A DNA stretch of 64,000 bases, taken from contig NZ_JAXOFX010000003.1 of NCBI RefSeq assembly GCF_034427655.1, positions 1 to 64,000 on the forward strand. The letters are read 5' to 3'. The DNA is from Robertmurraya_A mangrovi. Its GTDB lineage: Bacteria > Bacillota > Bacilli > Bacillales > Cytobacillaceae. The notes below the pieces were generated by a model, which was not told the DNA's origin, searched no databases, and was given only the letters and a program-made list of their open reading frames with translations. Positions 59,519-64,000 of this stretch are shown here, one piece after another. A program made the position numbers and the translations under genes. How positions within the stretch are numbered: the first letter of the stretch is position 1; every line of letters starts with the position of its first letter.

Positions 59519-59765
59519 TCAAATTAAAAATAGAGTGAAACGAATGGAAGGCCAGCTAAGAGGCATTCTGAAAATGATGGAAGAAAATAAAGATTGTAAA
59601 GAAGTAATTACACAATTGTCTGCAGTGCGTTCGGCAGTTGATCGTACAGTTGGAGTGATTGTTAGTTCTAACCTTGTTGAGTGTGTTCTTGAAGCTGAAA
59701 AGAAAGGCGAGAAAATGGACGATATCATCAAGGAAGCTGTTAATTTATTAGTAAAAAGTCGATAG
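59505..59765 (+). CDS. cstR: CsoR-family persulfide sensor/repressor, CstR type
   Basis: The 86-residue all-helical DUF156 regulator has Cys31 (NKDCKEVITQL) and Cys60 (NLVECVLEA). In copper sensors of this family a His lies four residues before the second Cys; here that position is Asn56, so copper is unlikely. The two-Cys pattern and numbering fit CstR, which forms disulfide or trisulfide bridges with persulfides and releases DNA. It sits at the head of a sulfur operon and should bind the TACC-N6-GGTA repeats. It corresponds in position to B. subtilis yrkD. Confidence 0.88.
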   Translation: MEYNDQIKNRVKRMEGQLRGILKMMEENKDCKEVITQLSAVRSAVDRTVGVIVSSNLVECVLEAEKKGEKMDDIIKEAVNLLVKSR

Positions 59766-59776
59766 GAGAGGGATGT

Positions 59777-59826
59777 GAAAAACGAACGAAGGATGTAGTT
59801 AATGACTCAAAGGAAGTTCGTTTTTC
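59777..59826 (+). terminator. Long-loop hairpin after cstR
   Basis: GAAAAACGAAC (59777-59787) and GTTCGTTTTTC (59816-59826) are exact complements with a 28-base loop. It may end the cstR transcript and separate it from the tusA unit. Confidence 0.55.
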
Positions 59827-59843
59827 AAATTCAACTTTTAGTG

Positions 59844-59885
59844 TTGACAGAAGTTTTTTTATATATTAATATACCCATAGGGGTA
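59844..59885 (+). promoter_or_regulatory. Promoter and CstR-type operator of the tusA unit
   Basis: A perfect TTGACA (59844-59849), 17 bases, and TAATAT (59867-59872) form a good promoter. TACC-CATAGG-GGTA (59872-59885; TACCC and GGGTA arms) begins at the -10 box and covers the start point, as expected for repression. Confidence 0.8.
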
Positions 59886-59916
59886 ACGGTAAATAAATTT
59901 TTAGGAGGAATACAAA

Positions 59917-60144
59917 ATGAAAGCAGATAAAATTTTAGATGCAAAAGGTTTAGCATGTCCAATGCCGATCGTTAAAACTAAGAAAGCAATGAATGAAATA
60001 GAGTCAGGTCAAGTACTTGAAATTCATACAACAGATAAAGGTGCTAAAAATGATTTAACGGCATGGGCTAAATCTGGAGGTCACGAGCTATTAAATCATG
60101 AAGAAGAACAAGATGTATTTAAGTTTTGGATAAAAAAAGCTTAA
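59917..60144 (+). CDS. yrkI: TusA-like sulfur carrier protein, copy 1
   Basis: The 75-residue protein has the TusA signature LDAKGLACPMPIVKTKKAM with the sulfur-carrying Cys14, and the fold's end VFKFWIKK. It accepts sulfane sulfur from rhodaneses and passes it on. It is the first gene of the effector unit behind a CstR-type operator. It differs from copy 2 at 63427 in only 10 of 75 positions, so they arose by recent duplication. The yrkI symbol refers to the family, not to strict orthology. Confidence 0.87.
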   Translation: MKADKILDAKGLACPMPIVKTKKAMNEIESGQVLEIHTTDKGAKNDLTAWAKSGGHELLNHEEEQDVFKFWIKKA

Positions 60145-60162
60145 ATTTTTTTGAATTTTATA

Positions 60163-60176
60163 TACCTGTAGGGGTA
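60163..60176. promoter_or_regulatory. CstR-type operator before the DsrE-like gene
   Basis: TACC-TGTAGG-GGTA; same arms and spacing as the other sites. No clear new promoter overlaps it. Confidence 0.65.
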
Positions 60177-60208
60177 ATGGTAATATACAACTTTGAGGAG
60201 GAAGACAA

Positions 60209-60688
60209 ATGACTGAAAAGAAAAGAACAACGATCGTTTTATTTAGTGGGGATTATGATAAAGCAATGGCTGCTTATATTATTGCGAATGGTGCGGCAGC
60301 ATACGATCATGAAGTAACTATTTTCCACACGTTCTGGGGTTTAAATGCTTTACGAAAAGATGAACATGTTCCAGTGAAGAAAACGTTTATGGAAAAAATG
60401 TTTGGAAAAATGATGCCAAGAGGCGCCGATAAAATGGGATTATCAAGAATGAATATGGGTGGTATTGGTCAAAAAATGATTAAGGACATTATGAAAAAAC
60501 ATAATGCTATGCCACTTCCTCAATTAATTGAGATGGCAAAAGAACAAGATATCAAATTAGTTGGATGCCAAATGACAGTTGACTTACTAGGATTAAAACA
60601 CGAAGAACTATTAGATGGTGTTGAATTTGCTGGTGTAGCAGCTTACCTAGCTGACGCTGAAGAAGGAAATGTTAACTTATTTATTTAG
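60209..60688 (+). CDS. yrkE: DsrE/DsrF-like sulfur-relay protein (YrkE type)
   Basis: The 159-residue protein has a DsrE-like fold beginning TTIVLFSGDYDKAMAAYIIA, a methionine-rich insert (MEKMFGKMMPRGADKMG) that I associate with the YrkE/DsrE2 type, and the conserved Cys120 in KLVGCQMTVDLLGL. It probably moves persulfide sulfur between TusA and rhodaneses at or near the membrane. GAGGAGG precedes the ATG. It lies between the first tusA and the rhodanese genes. Confidence 0.85.
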   Translation: MTEKKRTTIVLFSGDYDKAMAAYIIANGAAAYDHEVTIFHTFWGLNALRKDEHVPVKKTFMEKMFGKMMPRGADKMGLSRMNMGGIGQKMIKDIMKKHNAMPLPQLIEMAKEQDIKLVGCQMTVDLLGLKHEELLDGVEFAGVAAYLADAEEGNVNLFI

Positions 60689-60722
60689 TAGTTTATTAGA
60701 TTTTACAAAGGTGGGCTAAATA

Positions 60723-61082
60723 TTGGAAATTGTTAATTATCTATTAATTGGACTCTTTGCTTATTTGATGCTTCGTCAAATTTTGCCGACTAAAGGCGTT
60801 AAACAGATTACAACATCAGAATTAAAGAACAGTTTAAATGACCATACTAAGCAATATATCGATGTAAGAACAGTGGGTGAGTTTACTGGTCGAAATATTA
60901 AAGGGTTTAAAAACATTCCATTACATGAGCTTTCTAAACAAGCAAATACACTTTCGAAGGAAAAAGAAGTAGTCGTGATTTGTCAAAGTGGGATGCGTAG
61001 TAATAAAGCTTCTAAATTGTTGAAAAAATTAGGCTTTAAACAAGTGACGAATGTCAAAGGCGGCATGAGCGCCTGGGTATAA
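60723..61082 (+). CDS. Membrane-anchored rhodanese
   Basis: The 119-residue protein has an N-terminal membrane helix (about 4-20) and a full rhodanese domain with YIDVRTVGEFTGRNIKG and the active loop VICQSGMRS (Cys87). It transfers sulfane sulfur close to the membrane. The start is TTG at 60723 behind AAAGGTGGG. It follows the DsrE-like gene by 34 bases. Compare the similarly built protein at 59141, which lacks this Cys. Confidence 0.87.
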   Translation: MEIVNYLLIGLFAYLMLRQILPTKGVKQITTSELKNSLNDHTKQYIDVRTVGEFTGRNIKGFKNIPLHELSKQANTLSKEKEVVVICQSGMRSNKASKLLKKLGFKQVTNVKGGMSAWV

Positions 61083-61109
61083 TAACTTAATTTATAGGAG
61101 GAATGAAGC

Positions 61110-61406
61110 ATGAGAGAAATTTCACCAAAAGAGGTTGAAACGTTATTAAAGAACGGTGAAAAACTAAATATCATTGATGTTCGAGAAGTAGATGAAGTGG
61201 AAGCAGGTAAGATTCCTGGTGCCGTAAATATTCCATTAGGTTTAGTAGAATTTCGCAAACAAGACTTAGATAAGTCAGTTGAATACGTAGTTGTATGCCG
61301 TTCAGGTGGTAGAAGTGGCCGTGCATGTCAGTTCCTTGAAAACCAAGGGTTCAATGTCATTAATATGACTGGTGGCATGTTAGCTTGGGAAGGCGAAGTG
61401 GAGTAA
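61110..61406 (+). CDS. Soluble single-domain rhodanese
   Basis: The 98-residue protein is a stand-alone rhodanese: NIIDVREVDEVEAGKIPGAV and the active loop VVCRSGGRSG with Cys63. A second Cys (RAC, 73) follows ten residues later. It is 27 bases after the previous rhodanese gene with AGGAGG before the ATG. It is the GlpE/PspE type, taking sulfur from thiosulfate or persulfides to a carrier such as TusA. Confidence 0.9.
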   Translation: MREISPKEVETLLKNGEKLNIIDVREVDEVEAGKIPGAVNIPLGLVEFRKQDLDKSVEYVVVCRSGGRSGRACQFLENQGFNVINMTGGMLAWEGEVE

Positions 61407-61425
61407 GCTAGGATTCTAGCTTACT
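61402..61425 (+). other. Perfect hairpin after the rhodanese gene
   Basis: AGTAAGCTAG and CTAGCTTACT pair perfectly around GATT, overlapping the stop codon. Followed by mixed sequence and then TTTTTTT 20 bases on; it could be a processing site or weak terminator. Confidence 0.5.
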
Positions 61426-61434
61426 AAGCACTTC

Positions 61435-61474
61435 TTGCAAATTTTTTTAAAATAAAATATACCCTATTAGGTAT
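61435..61474 (+). promoter_or_regulatory. Candidate promoter and CstR-type operator before the TusA-rhodanese gene
   Basis: TTGCAA (61435-61440) and TATACC (61458-61463) are 17 bases apart; the latter overlaps ATACC-CTATTA-GGTAT (61459-61474), a perfect 5-bp inverted repeat around six bases. Confidence 0.65.
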
Positions 61475-61487
61475 TTGGAGGTTTATG

Positions 61488-62051
61488 ATGGAAAATATTA
61501 AAGCAAATGTGATGATTGATGCAAAAGGTTTAGCATGTCCGATGCCAATTGTGAAAACAAAAAAGGCGATGAACGTTTTAGGTGCAGGATTAGTGTTAGA
61601 AGTTCAAGCAACTGATAAAGGGTCAAAAGCAGATTTACAGGCTTGGGCAAAAAGTTCAGGTCATCAATATTTAGGAACGATTGAAGAAGGCGATGTTTTA
61701 AAGCATTATTTACGCAAATCATCTGGTGATGAAACGATTGAGAAAAAGCATCCTCATGTCATTCAAAACAGTGAATTAGAAGGTAAATTACAATCAGATA
61801 AGTTGGTTATTCTTGATGTGCGTGAATCAGCAGAATACGCATTTGGCCATATTCCAAACGCTGTTTCTATCCCACTTGGTGAATTGGAAGAGCGAATGGG
61901 TGAGTTGAGTCAAGATACGGAAGTTTATGTGGTTTGCCGTACTGGAAACCGAAGTGATTTAGCTGCACAAAAATTAGCGGAAAAAGGGTTTAAAGCGTTT
62001 AATGTTGTTCCAGGTATGAGTCAGTGGACTGGGAAGTTGAATGTTAGATAA
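61488..62051 (+). CDS. yrkF: TusA-rhodanese fusion (YrkF/CstA-like)
   Basis: The 187-residue protein has a TusA domain (1-78) with Cys17 in LACPMPIVKTKKAM and a rhodanese domain (about 90-185) with ILDVRESAEYAFGHIPNAV and the active loop VVCRTGNRS (Cys150). Sulfur can pass between the two Cys within one chain. It resembles B. subtilis YrkF and the TusA-rhodanese part of staphylococcal CstA. Of two adjacent ATGs the second (61488) is six bases from GGAGG. It precedes the persulfide dioxygenase gene by 39 bases. Confidence 0.9.
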   Translation: MENIKANVMIDAKGLACPMPIVKTKKAMNVLGAGLVLEVQATDKGSKADLQAWAKSSGHQYLGTIEEGDVLKHYLRKSSGDETIEKKHPHVIQNSELEGKLQSDKLVILDVRESAEYAFGHIPNAVSIPLGELEERMGELSQDTEVYVVCRTGNRSDLAAQKLAEKGFKAFNVVPGMSQWTGKLNVR

Positions 62052-62070
62052 AAAATTTTATGAATATAAA

Positions 62071-62084
62071 TACCATAGGGGGTA
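62071..62084. promoter_or_regulatory. CstR-type operator overlapping the ribosome site of the dioxygenase gene
   Basis: TACC-ATAGGG-GGTA; the right half AGGGGG is also the ribosome binding site of the next gene. Confidence 0.65.
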
Positions 62085-62090
62085 AGAAAA

Positions 62091-63218
62091 ATGACTGTTA
62101 AAGCCATGAATCCAAACGCAGTAACCAAAAAGGTGATTAATAAAGAACCTTTATTTATTTTAGATGTACGTAACGAAACGGATTTTAACGATTGGAAAAT
62201 TGAAGGTGAGAACTTCACTTATTTAAACATTCCTTATTTTGATTTGCTTGATGGTGTGGAAGGAATTATGAATCAAATTCCTACCGACCGTGAAGTGTTA
62301 GTGGTATGTGCAAAAGAAGGTTCTTCGATTATGGTGGCAGAAATGTTGTCAGAGGAAGGATTAAATGTTTCATATCTAGCCGGTGGAATGAAAGCATGGA
62401 GTGAACATTTAGAGCCTGTTAAAGTGGGCGATTTAAAAGATGGCGGAGAGATCTATCAATTTGTTCGTATTGGTAAAGGTTGTTTATCGTATATGGTCGT
62501 ATCAAACGGTGAAGCGGCGATTATCGATTCGACTCGTATGACGAAGGTGTATTTAGACTTTGCGAGTAAAATTGGTGCTAAGATTACACATGTTTTTGAT
62601 ACTCATTTACATGCTGATCACATTTCAGGTGGTCGAATGATTGCTGAAACGACGGGTGCGACTTACTGGCTACCTCCGAAAGATGCGGAAGAAGTAACAT
62701 TTGCTTATGAGCCATTAGAAGGTGGAAATGTTGTGGCAATTGGAAATACAAGCATTGATATTCATGCCATTTATTCACCTGGTCACACAATCGGTTCAAC
62801 TTCATTTGTAGTTGATGACAAATACTTGCTTTCAGGAGATATTTTATTCATTGATTCAATCGGACGTCCTGACTTAGCTGGTATGGCTGAGGATTGGGTA
62901 GCTGATTTAAGAGAAAGTCTTTACACTAGATACAAAAATTTATCTGAGGACTTAGTTGTTCTACCGGCTCACTTTATGATTATTGATGAGTTGAATGAAG
63001 ACGGAAGTGTTGCAGAGAAATTAGGTACTCTTTTTGCTAAAAACCATGGTCTAAACATTGAGGATGAGAATGAATTCAGAAAGCTTGTAACGGAGAATCT
63101 TCCACCACAACCAAACGCATATCAAGAGATTAGGCAAACGAATATGGGGAAAATCACTCCTGATGAAGAACAACAACGTGAAATGGAGATTGGACCAAAT
63201 CGTTGTGCAGTAAGATAA
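62091..63218 (+). CDS. yrkH: Rhodanese / persulfide dioxygenase-like metallo-beta-lactamase fusion (YrkH type)
   Basis: The 375-residue protein has an N-terminal rhodanese domain (about 1-105; ILDVRNETDF, active loop VVCAKEGSS with Cys73) and a metallo-beta-lactamase fold (about 115-330) with THLHADH (171-177), SPGHTIGS (His232), SGDILF (Asp250) and LPAHF (His294). The segment IGRPDLAG is typical of the ETHE1-like group, which oxidises glutathione or CoA persulfides to sulfite. In staphylococcal CstB the rhodanese is on the C-terminal side; here it is at the N-terminus. Sulfite made here could be exported by the TauE-like protein. Confidence 0.88.
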   Translation: MTVKAMNPNAVTKKVINKEPLFILDVRNETDFNDWKIEGENFTYLNIPYFDLLDGVEGIMNQIPTDREVLVVCAKEGSSIMVAEMLSEEGLNVSYLAGGMKAWSEHLEPVKVGDLKDGGEIYQFVRIGKGCLSYMVVSNGEAAIIDSTRMTKVYLDFASKIGAKITHVFDTHLHADHISGGRMIAETTGATYWLPPKDAEEVTFAYEPLEGGNVVAIGNTSIDIHAIYSPGHTIGSTSFVVDDKYLLSGDILFIDSIGRPDLAGMAEDWVADLRESLYTRYKNLSEDLVVLPAHFMIIDELNEDGSVAEKLGTLFAKNHGLNIEDENEFRKLVTENLPPQPNAYQEIRQTNMGKITPDEEQQREMEIGPNRCAVR

Positions 63219-63238
63219 GGCTTTGGAGAATTAATAGT

Positions 63239-63260
63239 CGGGGTGGAGTTTTGCACCCCA
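63239..63260 (+). other. Hairpin after the dioxygenase gene
   Basis: GGGGTG and CACCCC pair around GAGTTTTG. No T-run follows; possible transcript end or processing site. Confidence 0.45.
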
Positions 63261-63271
63261 GAAATGTAGTT

Positions 63272-63378
63272 TCGCAAGAATAAATGGATTTTCGCAAAAT
63301 TATGGTTTTTTTCGCAAAATAAATTTAAAAATCGCAAAATAAATCAGATTTTCGCAAAAAAAAATCCAGTAATCGCAA
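63272..63378. repeat. Array of six TCGCAA motifs at 20-21 bp spacing
   Basis: TCGCAA starts at 63272, 63292, 63312, 63332, 63352 and 63373, in the context TTTCGCAAAA, with AT-rich fillers that are not conserved. The spacing is two helical turns. It fills most of the gap between the yrkH-type gene and the second tusA gene. I do not know a feature type that explains it. Confidence 0.8.
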
Positions 63379-63396
63379 AAATCCTAATTTTTAAAC

Positions 63397-63402
63397 TATA
63401 AT
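63397..63402 (+). promoter_or_regulatory. -10 box upstream of the second tusA gene
   Basis: A perfect TATAAT lies 25 bases before the ATG. At the -35 position there is CGCAAA, part of the last TCGCAA motif and not a -35 box, so an activator or another factor may be needed. No TACC-N6-GGTA operator is present here. Confidence 0.45.
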
Positions 63403-63426
63403 CATGTCAATTTAGGAGGAATTACA

Positions 63427-63657
63427 ATGGAAGCAACAAAAGTATTAGATGCAAAAGGTTTAGCTTGTCCTATGCCAATCGTGAAAACGAAGAAAGCAAT
63501 GAACGATCTTGAGGCTGGTCAAGTGTTAGAGATTCATACAACAGATAAAGGGGCTAAAAATGACCTAACTGCTTGGGCAAAGTCTGGTGGACTTGAACTT
63601 TTAAAACACGAAGAAGACCAAGATGTATTCAAATTTTGGATTAAAAAAGGCGAGTAA
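63427..63657 (+). CDS. yrkI: TusA-like sulfur carrier protein, copy 2
   Basis: The 76-residue protein has the same TusA motif LDAKGLACPMPIVKTKKAM (Cys14) as copy 1 and is identical at 65 of 75 aligned positions. The two genes share the protein but not the control region: this copy lacks the CstR-type operator and has the TCGCAA array instead. It lies before the TauE-like gene, as in the B. subtilis yrkI-yrkJ order. AGGAGG stands before the ATG. Confidence 0.88.
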   Translation: MEATKVLDAKGLACPMPIVKTKKAMNDLEAGQVLEIHTTDKGAKNDLTAWAKSGGLELLKHEEDQDVFKFWIKKGE

Positions 63658-63667
63658 TTAATCCATC

Positions 63668-63692
63668 AGGGGACCAAATTGGTTCCCTTTTA
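63668..63692 (+). terminator. Hairpin between tusA copy 2 and the exporter gene
   Basis: GGGGACCAA and TTGGTTCCC pair with one G-T, followed by TTTTAT. Probably a leaky terminator, since the exporter gene starts 20 bases later with no clear promoter. Confidence 0.5.
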
Positions 63693-63711
63693 TCTGAAAG
63701 GGGTCCTGGAA

Positions 63712-64000
63712 ATGGATTTTACCTATATTATTACGATCTTTTTAATTGGGTTTATTGGTTCTTATATTTCGGGAATGCTCGGAATTGGCGGTTCGATTAT
63801 TAAGTATCCGATGCTATTATACATTCCACCATTATTCGGTATAGCTGCGTTTACTGCTCATGAAGTTTCAGGCATTAGCGCAATCCAAGTATTTTTTGCA
63901 ACTATCGGTGGAGTTTGGGCTTATCGAAAGGGTGGATACTTAAATAAAACATTAATTCTCTACATGGGGGTTAGTATTTTAATCGGTAGTTTTATTGGTG
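63712..64000 (+). CDS. yrkJ: TauE/SafE-family sulfite/anion exporter, partial (runs off the window)
   Basis: The first 96 codons are present. They encode a hydrophobic start FTYIITIFLIGFIGSYISGM followed by LGIGGSIIKYPMLL and HEVSGISAIQVFFATIGG, the repeated glycine-rich signature of TauE/SafE permeases. Such proteins export sulfite, taurine-related anions or thiosulfate. In a persulfide operon it would remove the sulfite made by the dioxygenase. The gene continues beyond position 64000. AAGGGG lies a few bases before the ATG. Confidence 0.85.
   Translation, partial: MDFTYIITIFLIGFIGSYISGMLGIGGSIIKYPMLLYIPPLFGIAAFTAHEVSGISAIQVFFATIGGVWAYRKGGYLNKTLILYMGVSILIGSFIG

Noticed and set aside
59505..59765. 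Copper sensor CsoR
   Set aside because: The His of the copper site is Asn here and the neighbours are sulfur genes, not copper exporters.
63272..63378. CRISPR array
   Set aside because: The conserved unit is only 6-10 bases with 20-21 bp period; repeats and spacers of CRISPR are longer, and no cas genes are present.

Overview
The window is a chromosomal segment of a low-GC Gram-positive bacterium, most likely a member of the Bacillaceae. The evidence is strong AGGAGG-type ribosome binding sites, frequent TTG and GTG starts, T-tailed hairpin terminators, a guanine riboswitch in front of xpt, a hutU-hutI-hutG cluster, a SigD-type promoter before a chemotaxis receptor, and a sulfur gene set laid out like the Bacillus yrkD-yrkJ region. 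I see no rRNA, tRNA, CRISPR array, insertion sequence or prophage. The species cannot be named from this sequence alone.

Layout. 1-4.2 kb: a dispersed GC-rich repeat, an HD-GYP-like protein, a secreted protein, signal peptidase I and a PAS histidine kinase. 4.5-11.2 kb: a carbohydrate locus with a LacI-type repressor, a debranching-type glycosidase and an ABC importer without its ATPase, carrying three palindromic operators and a probable cre site. 11.3-27.4 kb: mostly single-gene units, including a cytochrome c lipoprotein, a MenC/N-acylamino acid racemase, a PAS-GGDEF-EAL protein, an M20 peptidase, PssA, a MATE transporter, a chemotaxis receptor, an alanine symporter that appears to start at CTG, and an atypical response regulator. 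27.5-32.9 kb: histidine degradation (hutU, hutI, hutG) plus a YjiH-type membrane protein. 33-35.7 kb: a TetM-like ribosomal GTPase and a HAD phosphatase.

35.8-41.8 kb is a minus-strand block: a MocR-type regulator whose aminotransferase domain has lost its PLP lysine, co-transcribed with an EamA transporter; a frameshifted ferritin-like gene; a DUF421 protein; and a guanine-riboswitch unit xpt-NCS2 permease. 42-56.2 kb holds small enzymes, a Cache-domain chemotaxis receptor, and an unfamiliar trio of a WYL-type regulator, a BtrH-N-like protein and a tandem GNAT. It continues with acyltransferase, oxidoreductase, DJ-1 and M32 carboxypeptidase genes.

56.2-64 kb is the most coherent system: reactive sulfur handling. 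It contains a CoA-disulfide reductase/rhodanese fusion, a DUF2892-like protein, a methyltransferase, a membrane-anchored rhodanese-like protein without a catalytic Cys, a CstR-type persulfide sensor, two near-identical TusA proteins, a DsrE-like protein, two stand-alone rhodaneses, a TusA-rhodanese fusion, a rhodanese/persulfide-dioxygenase fusion and the start of a TauE/SafE exporter. Five copies of an inverted repeat TACC-N6-GGTA lie in front of these genes and are the likely CstR operators. Just before the second tusA gene is an array of six TCGCAA motifs spaced 20-21 bp apart that no feature explains.

The items most worth a second look are the PLP-lysine-less MocR protein, the CstR-type operator set with its pseudo-rhodanese, the 20-bp phased TCGCAA array, the CTG start of the alanine symporter, the Glu-for-Asp receiver domain, and the WYL/BtrH-N-like/GNAT cluster.
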